From positions 1-64,000 of the forward strand of contig NZ_JAHVIT010000010.1 of NCBI RefSeq assembly GCF_019801605.1: a stretch of DNA of 64,000 bases, given 5' to 3'. Within the stretch, counting starts at the first letter, position 1. Each line of letters opens with the position of its first letter. The position numbers were made by a program, and so were the translations under genes. Shown piece after piece: positions 17,441 to 26,555 of this stretch. The notes below the pieces were generated by a model. It saw only the letters and a list, made by a program, of their open reading frames with translations. It was not told where the DNA came from and did not search any database. This DNA comes from Maritimibacter alkaliphilus. Its GTDB lineage: Bacteria; Pseudomonadota; Alphaproteobacteria; Rhodobacterales; Rhodobacteraceae.

Positions 17441-19195
17441 TCAGGACGGGCCGCCTTCGACGATGACCTTGCGGAACATGCCGCCGGCCATGTGGTAGGA
17501 GAGGTGGCAATGGAAGGCCCACTGGCCGGGAGCGTCGACTTCGGTCTCGGTGTAGAGCGTCGTTCCGGGGGCGACGCTGACCGTGTGCTTCACCGGGTCG
17601 TATGCCCCTTTGCCAGTGTCGATGATCGTCCACATCCCGTGCAGATGCATCGGATGCGCCATCATGGTTTCGTTGACGAACTTGAAGCGGACACGCTCGC
17701 CATACTTCAGGCGGATCGGATCGGCGTCTTCGTATTTCACGCCGTCGATGGACCAGATGTAGCGTTCCATGTTGCCGGTGAGGCGGATCTCGATCTCGCG
17801 GGTGGCGGGGCGATCACGGTAGAGCGGTTTGCGCGCCGTGAGGTCTTCGTAGCCAAGGAACTTGCCGCCATTGGCCGCCGTCGGGATCAGCCCGCTGCCC
17901 GGTGCATAGAAGGCAGCGCCCGGTGCGCCTTCAGAAGGAACGACGGGCATGCCAGCGGACATGTCCATGCCGCCCATATCCATCCCGGAATGGTCCATGC
18001 CCGACATGTCGAAGCCGCTCATGTCATGGCCGGAGTGATCCATCCCGGACATGTCGAACCCGCTCATGTCCATGCCTGAGTGGTCCATCCCAGACATGTC
18101 CATGCCGCCCATGTCCATTCCCGAATGATCCATTCCAGACATCATGCCCCCCATGTCTGCCATCGTAAGCAGAGGCTGCGGCCGCATTTTGTAGTAGGGA
18201 CCGACCATGCCTGCGGACGGTGCCAGCGTGCCCCGCACCATCGCGGTGCGGCCCGCACTTTCGCCGATGATCGAATAGGCCTTGGCCTCGCGCGGCTGGA
18301 CGATCACGTCATAGGTTTCAGCCACGGCGATGCGCAGCTCGTCCACCACGACCGGCTTCACGTCATTGCCGTCGGCCTGCACCACCGTCATTTTCAGACC
18401 GGGCACGCGCACGTCGAAATAGGTCGTCGCCGAGGAGTTAATCAGGCGCAGGCGCACCTTTTCGCCGGGCTTGAAGATGCCGGTCCAGTTCTGCTGGGTG
18501 CTGGCTCCGTTGATCAGCGGTGTGAAGCCCTGAACATCCTCGATATCCGTGGGCATCATACGCATGGCACCCCACATTTTCCGATCCTGAAGGGCGGCTT
18601 TCAAACCCTCGGCACCTGCGTCCTCGATCAGGTCCTGCGCTGTGCGTTGCGCGCGGTTGTAGTAGTCTGCCGAAGCTTTCAGGTTGCGGAAGATCCGCGA
18701 TCCGCTGTGCGGATGCTTGTCCGTGAACTGCACCACGTAGTCGCGGTCCGTCGGCACGGCCTCGCCGCCTTTTGGGGCGATCACGATGGCGCCGTAGGCG
18801 CCGTCGGGCTCCTGGAAACCCGAATGGCTGTGGAACCAGTAGGTGCCGGCCTGTTCGATCGGAAAGCGGTAGGTGAAGGTTTCGCCCGGCTTGATGCCGT
18901 TGAAGCTGATGCCCGGCACGCCGTCCTGCTGGAACGGCAGGATCAGGCCATGCCAGTGGATGGACGTACTTTCGCGCAGGTTGTTCTTCACGCGGATGAC
19001 GACGTCTTCGCCTTCCTGGAAGTGCAGGATAGTCGGGGTCTGGCTGCCGTTGTAGCCGATCCCGTTCTTCTTGAAGGTTCCGGTGTCGATCCGGACCTTG
19101 TCGACGGTAATGTCATAAGTGCCAGCCTGCGCGGGCAGGCCGAGGGCAAGCCCCAGCACTACGGCGAGAGGCCGCAGGAAGTTCGTGTGTTTCAT
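17441..19195 (-). CDS. copA: Multicopper oxidase CopA (PcoA type)
   Basis: 584 residues from the ATG at 19195. A hydrophobic signal (FLRPLAVVLGLALGLPAQAG) replaces the twin-arginine signal usual in this family, so the secretion route may be Sec. Copper-binding stretches: HWHG, YWFHSHSGFQ, HPMHLHGMW and WAFHCHLSYHMAGGM. Residues about 348-415 are an insert of near-perfect repeats (GMDHSGMDMSG type) with over twenty Met plus His and Asp, able to hold many Cu ions. First enzyme gene of the - strand copper operon. Confidence 0.92.
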   Translation of the reverse strand: MKHTNFLRPLAVVLGLALGLPAQAGTYDITVDKVRIDTGTFKKNGIGYNGSQTPTILHFQEGEDVVIRVKNNLRESTSIHWHGLILPFQQDGVPGISFNGIKPGETFTYRFPIEQAGTYWFHSHSGFQEPDGAYGAIVIAPKGGEAVPTDRDYVVQFTDKHPHSGSRIFRNLKASADYYNRAQRTAQDLIEDAGAEGLKAALQDRKMWGAMRMMPTDIEDVQGFTPLINGASTQQNWTGIFKPGEKVRLRLINSSATTYFDVRVPGLKMTVVQADGNDVKPVVVDELRIAVAETYDVIVQPREAKAYSIIGESAGRTAMVRGTLAPSAGMVGPYYKMRPQPLLTMADMGGMMSGMDHSGMDMGGMDMSGMDHSGMDMSGFDMSGMDHSGHDMSGFDMSGMDHSGMDMGGMDMSAGMPVVPSEGAPGAAFYAPGSGLIPTAANGGKFLGYEDLTARKPLYRDRPATREIEIRLTGNMERYIWSIDGVKYEDADPIRLKYGERVRFKFVNETMMAHPMHLHGMWTIIDTGKGAYDPVKHTVSVAPGTTLYTETEVDAPGQWAFHCHLSYHMAGGMFRKVIVEGGPS

Positions 19196-19375
19196 GTGTT
19201 TTCCGTGAGCGCGGACCAAAAAGATGGCCCTGCAAAGAGGAGATCACTGCCGAGCAGTGAAGGGAGGGAGAAGGATCAGATGCGGCGGGGGATTGCCCCC
19301 GTGGAGGGCGCAAATGATCGGATTGCGGGACGTCGCCGCTCAGGCAACGCCGCAATCAACGCCGGACAGGCGTGC

Positions 19376-19729
19376 TCAGGCCAGAGGAGGCCGAAGGAAG
19401 GAGAGAAGGACGGATTGCAGAGCCATGCTCGGTTCGGCCGGGTTTAGATCCGCCATCCGAAACTCCTTGAGCAGGTCAACAGCAGACGCATTTCCATACT
19501 GATCTGTGCACGCAAAACTGGCGCAATGAATCAGCCCCATTGGCTTGGGCTGCTTCTCAGTCTCGAATGCAGTGTCGACCATCTGACCCTGAAGAACGGA
19601 TACTTCGTCACCATGCACATGCTGAGCCGCAGGCTCTGCACAATGTTCGGCCATCGGCATCACATGCGCAAATGCACTCGTCACAACGAGCTGCAATGCA
19701 ACAAGAATGATGAAGACCCTACCGAGCAC
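19376..19729 (-). CDS. Small secreted Cys/His protein, copper-region family member 3
   Basis: 117 residues from a GTG start (AAGGAA five bases upstream). Signal peptide at about 3-21 (ending SAFAHV). The mature part has AEHCAEPAAQHVHG, an HCASFAC (C-x4-C) motif and the C-terminus LLSFLRPPLA. It is the first gene of the copABCD operon. The layout matches 4037-4396 and 11015-11335, though identity is low. Possibly a periplasmic copper binder. Confidence 0.65.
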   Translation of the reverse strand: MLGRVFIILVALQLVVTSAFAHVMPMAEHCAEPAAQHVHGDEVSVLQGQMVDTAFETEKQPKPMGLIHCASFACTDQYGNASAVDLLKEFRMADLNPAEPSMALQSVLLSFLRPPLA

Positions 19730-19752
19730 ACAGTTTCCTTTCGTCCATCGAC

Positions 19753-19782
19753 GATAAACACTTCCCGGCGGTCGGTCGTCAA
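19753..19782 (-). promoter_or_regulatory. Candidate promoter of the - strand copper operon
   Basis: On the - strand, TTGACG (19777-19782) is followed after 18 bases by TTTATC (19753-19758), placing a start just ahead of the GTG at 19729. The long, GC-rich spacer resembles MerR-family-controlled promoters, but no convincing CueR palindrome is visible. Confidence 0.4.
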
Positions 19783-19840
19783 GTAGGAAGAAGCCTCCAG
19801 TCGCTGGAAGCTAACGACTATGTGAAGTCGATACTTCGCT

Positions 19841-21388
19841 CTATCTAGAGCGGCTACCCTTGGTTAGATCCAATATCTTGCGCTCAGGAACAACTCTCGC
19901 CTCTTTGGTGGTCGCTCCGTGTACTTGGGCCTCCTGCTCCTTGGTCACGTTGGCGAGCTTTTGGATTGGGATCTGCCTTCCGGCCTTCATCCCTTGGGAT
20001 AGCAGCTTGGCGGCATGGTCGCGGGCGGTCTCGCGGTCCTTTTCAGAGACACCTTCAGCCCGAAGCCGTGCGTCCATGTGGGCCAGAACGCTGGCCGGGC
20101 CTTTGGCGGCGTGGTCGCCCGGTTCATAGCGTTTGATACGGTCTTCGAGACGATCAGATTTGGTGTCCTGCTCCCGCTGCTTGTCGGCCATCGGTGTTTC
20201 CTCAGTAGTTGCCTTCGTCGCAGATTTGCCCCGTGCCACGTGCTGCGGCTGTGCTTCGCGCTCGATGTCCTTGGCGTCCCAGAGGCGGCGGTGCCCCTGC
20301 CGTTCGACCTCTTCGCCCGTCTTCTGGTCCTTGGTCTTGTAGGTCACGGGCTCGACGCCGGGAGAAAAGAAGGTCGCGCGGTCGCCGACTTTCAGGTCAT
20401 GTTTTTCGAGCGCAGCAGGAAGGGTGACGCTCCAGATATGCTCTTCCTTGCCTGCCGTGTTGGTCAGGGCGACGAAGGGCACGGGGTCCGCCCCTTCGCG
20501 GTTGCGATAGGGAGCGGTGCCGATGTCGGTGATCTTGCCGGAGATGCCGTCAGAGTAGCTTTGGCGTGGCGCGGCATGCTGGTCTTCGCGGTCGGGCGTT
20601 TTGCCATTGGCGGAAATGGGCGCGCGGTCTGTCCGCTCGATGGCGCGTTCTCCGATCATCTGGGACCGGCGGTTGGCTTCTTCCTGGTCCTTTTCGGTGG
20701 GACGATAGCCCTGAACCTTCAGGCCCTGGGCAGTGCCTTCAACCCACATCTCGCGCCGAAACTCCTCCGGCCCTTTCGCCTTCAGGCCTTGCCAGCCGCG
20801 ATGCGAGGCAAGCTCGATCATGTCCATTGCTGTCCCGCGATCCGCATTGCGGGTGCTGAGCTGGTCGCCCTTGTCGATGATCGCAGGCCGGGCGTCATCA
20901 TAGGAACGGTAGAGGTCCTGCTGCCCCTTCGCCTTCGTGACGAGAAACCTGTCGTGGTAGCTGACGGGCAGATCAAAGCGATCCTGATCCGGCTTGCTCT
21001 TCGGCCTTTCGCTTGGCGAGATCGAGCCTTGGTCTTTGGGCTGCTTTTCCGGGCTGGCCTTCTCCGCGACCCGTTCATGATAGCCGGTCCAGAAGTCCAT
21101 GTTGGTCTGCGTCATGCGGGAAGGGGCCGCGCCATCGCGGTTGAGGCCCGTGAGATCCTTGGGGACGCTGTCGAGCGTGGGCACGGACTTTTGGATGTCC
21201 CTCCCGATGGTGACCGTGTGGGCGACGGTGCGCGCGCCTTTATCCGTGGCCTCGATCACGCGCGGACGCTGGCTGGCCTCGGCATCCGCAAAGGCACGCC
21301 CTGCGGCGGCAGCCGAGGTGAAGCGCTCTTCCTTATCGTTATGCGCGTAGGAGAGCGTGAAGCTTGTGCTCTTGTTTGTCTCAGGCAT
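19841..21388 (-). CDS. LPD7-domain conjugation-associated protein
   Basis: 515 residues from the ATG at 21388, which overlaps the virD4 stop by eight bases. A central segment (about 190-240: MIELASHRGWQGLKAKGPEEFRREMWVEG...) matches the LPD7 domain found in relaxases and other large conjugative proteins. A later beta-rich region (about 290-370) resembles the KfrB-like or nucleic-acid-binding part of such proteins. The remainder is charged and poorly conserved. It may travel with or process the transferred strand; no catalytic motif is evident. Confidence 0.65.
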   Translation of the reverse strand: MPETNKSTSFTLSYAHNDKEERFTSAAAAGRAFADAEASQRPRVIEATDKGARTVAHTVTIGRDIQKSVPTLDSVPKDLTGLNRDGAAPSRMTQTNMDFWTGYHERVAEKASPEKQPKDQGSISPSERPKSKPDQDRFDLPVSYHDRFLVTKAKGQQDLYRSYDDARPAIIDKGDQLSTRNADRGTAMDMIELASHRGWQGLKAKGPEEFRREMWVEGTAQGLKVQGYRPTEKDQEEANRRSQMIGERAIERTDRAPISANGKTPDREDQHAAPRQSYSDGISGKITDIGTAPYRNREGADPVPFVALTNTAGKEEHIWSVTLPAALEKHDLKVGDRATFFSPGVEPVTYKTKDQKTGEEVERQGHRRLWDAKDIEREAQPQHVARGKSATKATTEETPMADKQREQDTKSDRLEDRIKRYEPGDHAAKGPASVLAHMDARLRAEGVSEKDRETARDHAAKLLSQGMKAGRQIPIQKLANVTKEQEAQVHGATTKEARVVPERKILDLTKGSRSR

Positions 21389-23507
21389 TCCGTTTCCTTT
21401 CGGCTTTCGCGGGGGCGACGTCACAGCCGAGGGCGGTGAGGATGTCCGCCGCGCCCTTGCGTGTTCCGACCTGTCCGGCCTTGTTCAGCTCCTTGATTTT
21501 CGCCTGTGCCTTCTGCCCGCTCAGGGCCAGCCGATCGAAGGAGATGCCTTCGGGGTTGGCGATCTCCTCGTCGGTCATCGGCACTTCGGCAGGTTCGCCG
21601 TTGGCGACGTTTGCGGCCTGCAAGGCTTTCAGACCGGCTAGCTTGTCGACCTTGTCCTGAAGGACGGAAACGCTCTCGCGCAGGGCCGCGTTTTCGTTCC
21701 TCAGGGAGGCCACGGCGTCACCCAAGGCGTGGCGGTCGATCTTGGGGACCACGGGCGGCGGCACCTTGGAGCGTTCGAGCAGCGCCGCTTCGGCATAGAA
21801 CCTGATCTTCTTCGCCCGGATCGGTGGGTGTCCGGCGACGAAAACCAGCGCCTCGCTCTGGTCCATTTGCAGCAGTTCCTGCGGCAGCATGAGGGAGCGC
21901 TTCTGTTCGCTGTGGCTGACGGTCGTGCCCTTGCGGTTGGCAAGGTATTTGGACTTGGACTCGCTGCGGGCTTCTACGCCATGCGTGCCGAGCCGTTCTG
22001 ACAGGTTGCGCGCCTCTTTCACCCCCTTCGGGGTGAAGACGATGCTGACGCCGGAGTTGTCCATGTAGGCATCGGCGCCGTCCTGACCGTAGATGTCGGC
22101 CAGCTGGGCCGGGGTCTGGACGATGGTCAGGACCTTCATCCCGTAGCCCGCGAAATATCCGATTCCGCGCTTGAAGGCCGGGAGTTCTCCGACCGAGGCG
22201 AACTCGTCCATGCAGAGCAGGATCTTGTGTTTCAGGGACGGATTGTGCTCGGGCAGTTCCTGCATGTTCGCATCGACGCAGGACTGGAAGAAAAGGTTCA
22301 TCAGTGGCCCGAGGCGACCTAGGTTGTTGGGTGTGATGCCGACATAGATCGTCATCCGTTTGCGGCGCAGATCGGCGAAGGCGAAATCAGACGCGGCGGT
22401 TGCCCGGTCGAGCATCGGGTTGGCGAAGAGGCCGAGATTGGCGGTGATCGTGGATTTCACGCTCTCGAAGGTGTTTTCGCTTTTTGAGAGGAAGTCGTTG
22501 AGGGTCGAGACGGTCTGAAGCGACAGCGGACGCCCGGAGGCCTTCCTGACTTCGATCCGCTTCCGGAAGGTCTGGACGAAGTCCGGGGTCAGGGTGAGCT
22601 GGCGATAGATTTCCCCCAAGGTGAAGGGCCGTTCCGGCGTTTCGGCCAGATAGCCGCCGACGCCGACAAAGGCCGTCTGTGCCGCCCGGTCGAAGAACGG
22701 GTCTTTCGAGGCCACCGGAATGAACAGATCGGCCAGCCGCTGAAGATCCTCGATCTGGTAATCGGTGCCGCGCCGAACCGTCGAAAGCGGGTTCCAGCGA
22801 TGCGTACGACCGTCCGGGTCTAGGGGATCGAACAGGAACACCTCTTGGCCGCCTGCCTTGCGGAAGCCTGCGGTCAGGGTCCAGTTTTCCTTCTTGATGT
22901 CCAGGACCACGGCAGAGTCCGGCCAGTTGAGGAGGTTCGGGATCACCACGCCGACGCCCTTGCCGGAGCGGGTCGGGGCATAGAGCAGGACGTGTTCGTC
23001 GCCGCCATACACCAGCAGGTTCTTGTGCGTCAGATGCCCTGCCTTCTGGATCTTGACCGCGCCGCCTTGCTCGACTGCGCGGCCCCATTTGTCGATCCGC
23101 TTGCCATAGTGACGGGAGGGCAGAGAGCCGGTGAAGCCCGCGATGAGGCCTGCCTTCGATCTCATGCCCGCCTGCCGGATGTCGCGGGCGCGTGCGAACT
23201 CGGCGCGGCCATGCACGTCCGGCTTCGGCTGCGCCTTAAGGATGGCGGCAGCGATGACGATGGTCGGCAGCAGCCCGGCATAGCCGGAGAGCTTGATCCA
23301 TTTGACCGTCTCGGGATCGGTGTATCCGGCCAGCGCAGCCTGCGGCCAGAGCAACAGGTCGCGGGGCAGGTGGAGCGGAACCTTCAGCCCCCACTGCATG
23401 ACATAGGCGGCGGTGATGAGCCCCCCGGCCACGGGGAACACGACCGCGGCCGAGATGGCGGCAGCCCGCGCGGGTGTGCCAAGGCGATGCCAGTTCTGGA
23501 CGATCAT
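21381..23507 (-). CDS. virD4: Type IV coupling protein VirD4/TraG
   Basis: 708 residues. Two N-terminal membrane helices (about 18-40, 70-90), then the ATPase with Walker A YAPTRSGKGVGVVIPNLL and Walker B LCMDEFASVGELPAFKRG. It connects the relaxase-DNA complex to the T4SS channel. The C-terminus has a coiled-coil-like stretch (ASLRNENAALRESVSVLQDKVDKL). Overlaps virB11 by four bases. Confidence 0.95.
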   Translation of the reverse strand: MIVQNWHRLGTPARAAAISAAVVFPVAGGLITAAYVMQWGLKVPLHLPRDLLLWPQAALAGYTDPETVKWIKLSGYAGLLPTIVIAAAILKAQPKPDVHGRAEFARARDIRQAGMRSKAGLIAGFTGSLPSRHYGKRIDKWGRAVEQGGAVKIQKAGHLTHKNLLVYGGDEHVLLYAPTRSGKGVGVVIPNLLNWPDSAVVLDIKKENWTLTAGFRKAGGQEVFLFDPLDPDGRTHRWNPLSTVRRGTDYQIEDLQRLADLFIPVASKDPFFDRAAQTAFVGVGGYLAETPERPFTLGEIYRQLTLTPDFVQTFRKRIEVRKASGRPLSLQTVSTLNDFLSKSENTFESVKSTITANLGLFANPMLDRATAASDFAFADLRRKRMTIYVGITPNNLGRLGPLMNLFFQSCVDANMQELPEHNPSLKHKILLCMDEFASVGELPAFKRGIGYFAGYGMKVLTIVQTPAQLADIYGQDGADAYMDNSGVSIVFTPKGVKEARNLSERLGTHGVEARSESKSKYLANRKGTTVSHSEQKRSLMLPQELLQMDQSEALVFVAGHPPIRAKKIRFYAEAALLERSKVPPPVVPKIDRHALGDAVASLRNENAALRESVSVLQDKVDKLAGLKALQAANVANGEPAEVPMTDEEIANPEGISFDRLALSGQKAQAKIKELNKAGQVGTRKGAADILTALGCDVAPAKAERKRNA

Positions 23508-24541
23508 GTGGCACCCCCCAGCTTTCTGTGGGGATCGAAATAGACCTCGGTGACCCTGCGCCCGGCGGCGGTCTTCTTTATCTGCACGACCACGTCGACC
23601 ATCTGGTAAAGCATGTCCTTGATCTCGTCGCGCTTGAGGTCGCGCCCGGCCTCGCTCTCCTTCACCAGAAGGGCCAGTTGCTCGAAGGCGAGCGCGGCGG
23701 AGTCGGCGTGGATGGTGGTGATTGACCCACCATGTCCGGTGTTGACGTTGCGCAGGTAGTAGAAGGCCGAGGCGTCGCGAAGCTCCTGCAGGAAGATGCG
23801 GTCGGGCCGCATCCGGAGCGCGCTTTCCAGCAGGTCGCGGGGCGTGACCTTGGCCTCGCCCTGACCGCCCTTGGAATAGATCATCCGCACCACATTGGGC
23901 TGCGGAAGCTCCAGCTCGACGGTGTCCTCGATGGTGATCAGCCGCTCGCTGGTCGGGATCAGTGGGATCAGCGCCTTCGAGAAGGTCGTCTTCCCCGAGC
24001 CGGTGGAGCCCGAAACCAGGATATTCTTCTTCGCCAGAACGGCGGCCCTCAGGAAGGTCTTCCAGTCGCCGCTGCGGTGATGGTCGAGGAGGGCTTCATC
24101 CTCGCCAGACAAGGCAGAAGGGGCGTTGGTGACGCCCTCGAACATGCCCTGACCCAGAAGCTCATCGAGCGTGAAGGTCCGCTGCGCCGGTTTGCGGATG
24201 GTGATGCTGACCGTACCCGCCGGGACAGCAGGCGGCAGCACGATCTGGATGCGCTCGCCCTGCGGCAGGGAGCCTGAGAGGAGCGGCGTCGTCTCGTTGA
24301 CCTTCTGCCGGGAGAAAGTCCCCACGGTCGCGACGAGGCCGGTCAGGAAGGCATAAGTCAGGTCGGGTAGTTCGACCCGTTCCCATGTCCCGTGGGCATA
24401 TTCGACGAAGACCTCGCCGGGGCGGTTGATGCAGATTTCTAGAACGTCGTGGCGTTTGAGGAAGGGCGACAGCGGGGCCATGTGAGAAGCCAGAGCCGGG
24501 GGCACGGGCCTGTCTTGCGGCAGGATGGGCATCTCCATCAT
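23504..24541 (-). CDS. virB11: T4SS ATPase VirB11
   Basis: 345 residues; hexameric ATPase at the channel base. Walker A is VSGSTGSGKTTFSKALI, followed by the Asp box (TIEDTVEL) and the His box (GHGGSITTIHADSA). The start overlaps the virB10 stop (ATGA); a second ATG one codon on is equally possible. Confidence 0.95.
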   Translation of the reverse strand: MMEMPILPQDRPVPPALASHMAPLSPFLKRHDVLEICINRPGEVFVEYAHGTWERVELPDLTYAFLTGLVATVGTFSRQKVNETTPLLSGSLPQGERIQIVLPPAVPAGTVSITIRKPAQRTFTLDELLGQGMFEGVTNAPSALSGEDEALLDHHRSGDWKTFLRAAVLAKKNILVSGSTGSGKTTFSKALIPLIPTSERLITIEDTVELELPQPNVVRMIYSKGGQGEAKVTPRDLLESALRMRPDRIFLQELRDASAFYYLRNVNTGHGGSITTIHADSAALAFEQLALLVKESEAGRDLKRDEIKDMLYQMVDVVVQIKKTAAGRRVTEVYFDPHRKLGGAT

Positions 24542-25704
24542 TTCAGCCGGTAGACGCCGGAGAAATCGAGATCGCGGGCCACCATGACCGAGACCTCTTC
24601 GCCCTGGTTCTTCCGCAGGATCACGGGCACGTCGATGGTGTTTTCCAGCTCCGTCTGGGTGAGGCTGCGCGCCGCCGCGCGGGAGTTTTCATAGGAGTCA
24701 TCATCGCCGTCGCCGGAGGTGGTGGCGACGATCAGGGCATCGTCGATGATCGACAGCATCATCGTGCCGCCGAAACGGGTCCAGAATTGGGTGTCGATGT
24801 CGCCATCGAAGCCGGTACGACCAAGGGCGTCGGCACCGGGCGAGCCGAGGTTCACGATCACGCCGTTCGGTGTTTCGGCGCGGGTCCAGATGACGAAGAG
24901 GCGTTTGCGGCCTCGCTGCATCCCGCCCTTGTACTCGCCGACGATACGGGTGCCGCGATCCAGCAGGATCACCGCGCCCGTGGTCGAATAGACATCGTCG
25001 GTCACGGTGCAGCGGACCATGCCGGGGGCCGTGGAATCCATCGCCGTGTCGAGCGAACAGGGGATCGTCGTGCCCTGCGTCACCGTCAGATTGGGATGGG
25101 CGAGCACGGTGGCCTTCTCCGATTGCCGGTCGCTGGTGACGAGCTCGGCCGCCAGTCCCGTCAGCTTGCCGCCCGCGCCCTCGGCCGAGCCGCCGAAGAG
25201 ATTGGCCCCGGCATCGGTGCCTGCCTGGGCCGCCGATCCGGCAAGGCCCGTCAGGTTGCCCTGATAGGCCATGACAGGCGCGCGCTTCGAGGACTCGTAA
25301 AGCTGTTCGGCCTCGCTCGGTTCCGCCGGGGCCAGCTGTTCTTCCCGGCGCACGCGCTCGATTGGGCCAACCGGGGTTTCGGGGGCGGGGTCGGCCACCT
25401 CTGGCTGGGCCTGTTGCTCCTGCTCTTGGGGCAGTTCCGCAGGCTCGAAGTTCTGACCAGGCCGGATCGTGGTCTGTTGGCGCTCGGTTTGTTCGGGGGG
25501 CGCAGGCTCTTCGTCGGACGGCCATTGGAGGAAGGCCATCGTTCCGAGAAAGACCAGGCCAGCAGCAACGAGGAATTTCTTGTTCTTCTCGTTCAGCCCT
25601 GTGGATTTGGCGCTGGTGATCGAGGCGATGCCGCGCTCGCCCTCAATGCCGTTTTCCATTGGTTCGGGCGCACCGTCCTGCGGTGCTGGCTCTTCAGTCG
25701 TCAT
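24538..25704 (-). CDS. virB10: T4SS core protein VirB10
   Basis: 388 residues from the ATG at 25704; a GTG two codons upstream has poorer spacing to GGA. One inner-membrane helix (about 44-62), a Pro/Glu/Gln-rich periplasmic linker (about 65-130), then the TrbI/VirB10 beta-barrel domain with ILLDRGTRIVGEYKGG and SPGADALGRTGFDGDID. Spans both membranes and links the ATPases to the outer-membrane pore. Confidence 0.95.
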   Translation of the reverse strand: MTTEEPAPQDGAPEPMENGIEGERGIASITSAKSTGLNEKNKKFLVAAGLVFLGTMAFLQWPSDEEPAPPEQTERQQTTIRPGQNFEPAELPQEQEQQAQPEVADPAPETPVGPIERVRREEQLAPAEPSEAEQLYESSKRAPVMAYQGNLTGLAGSAAQAGTDAGANLFGGSAEGAGGKLTGLAAELVTSDRQSEKATVLAHPNLTVTQGTTIPCSLDTAMDSTAPGMVRCTVTDDVYSTTGAVILLDRGTRIVGEYKGGMQRGRKRLFVIWTRAETPNGVIVNLGSPGADALGRTGFDGDIDTQFWTRFGGTMMLSIIDDALIVATTSGDGDDDSYENSRAAARSLTQTELENTIDVPVILRKNQGEEVSVMVARDLDFSGVYRLK

Positions 25705-25706
25705 GT

Positions 25707-26555
25707 TCACTGTCCGATGATTTCGCGCTGCACGGAGCGGCTGGTGGTGCCGGTGCCGGTGTAGCCACCAGACGAAGATCCCAGCCCCATGTTGTAGAGT
25801 GCGGTGACCTGGCCCCCGAGGCGCAGGCGCATCTCCGGGGCCACGTCATGCACGATGATCTGGTTCTTGCGGACCGTGGTGTTCGCCATGCGCTCGGTGC
25901 CGGTCCTGTCCACGACAAAGACCGAAGGCATCCGGTTCATCCGCGAGAAGGTCAGAACCGTCATCTCCCCGTTGTCGTAAGCTTGCGACGGCTGGAGATC
26001 ATGCGATCCGGCGACCAGATAGCGCCAGTTCTTCGAGCCAGAAGTTGCCACGGATTCAGCCAGCCTTGCCTTGGCGGCCTCTTCCTGCGCCCGCGCCTTT
26101 TGGTCAGCGGCTTCGGCGCGGCGGCGGTTGGCCTCGTCGGTCGGGTAGGCGAACCTGATCTGGAAATAGACATCCTTGGAGTTGTTGGTGATCGCACCGT
26201 CCCGGACGATCAGCTCGAAGGAATACGTCCGGGTGGTGCCGTCCTCGCGCATGGTCGCGATCTGGAGGTTGGTCGGCGGGTTGGCCTCGCGCGGCTTGAG
26301 GTAGAGGATATTGCCGCGCGGCACGATCTCCCAGGCGACGGTGTCACCGCTGCCCACGTCGATGATTTCCTCGGTCTGGGCGAAGACGATCTGCACGGAG
26401 GTCCGCAGGGTGCCGACGACACGGACCACGTCCCATTCGTTGTAGCTGACAGACCGCACGCGGCTGTCGGAACGCGATGGGTTCGGGATGTCGAGCGCGA
26501 GCGCTGGCGCGGCGGCGAGAGCCAGACAGGTGATGAGGGCTGTACGCAGGATCAT
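25707..26555 (-). CDS. virB9: T4SS outer-membrane core protein VirB9
   Basis: 282 residues, signal peptide (to ALALDIP). The N-terminal half matches the VirB9/CagX fold (YNEWDVVRVVGTLRTSVQIVF...), then an Arg/Ala-rich linker and a C-terminal domain (DVAPEMRLRLGGQVTALYN) that binds VirB7 and VirB10. Starts within the virB8 stop (ATGA). Confidence 0.93.
   Translation of the reverse strand: MILRTALITCLALAAAPALALDIPNPSRSDSRVRSVSYNEWDVVRVVGTLRTSVQIVFAQTEEIIDVGSGDTVAWEIVPRGNILYLKPREANPPTNLQIATMREDGTTRTYSFELIVRDGAITNNSKDVYFQIRFAYPTDEANRRRAEAADQKARAQEEAAKARLAESVATSGSKNWRYLVAGSHDLQPSQAYDNGEMTVLTFSRMNRMPSVFVVDRTGTERMANTTVRKNQIIVHDVAPEMRLRLGGQVTALYNMGLGSSSGGYTGTGTTSRSVQREIIGQ

Noticed and set aside
17950..18150. 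Tandem short repeats suggesting a minisatellite or CRISPR
   Set aside because: They encode the Met/His-rich repeat of CopA in frame; no spacer structure.
18080..19447. 455-codon + strand frame opposite copA
   Set aside because: His/Val-rich antisense shadow; copA on the other strand carries all copper motifs.
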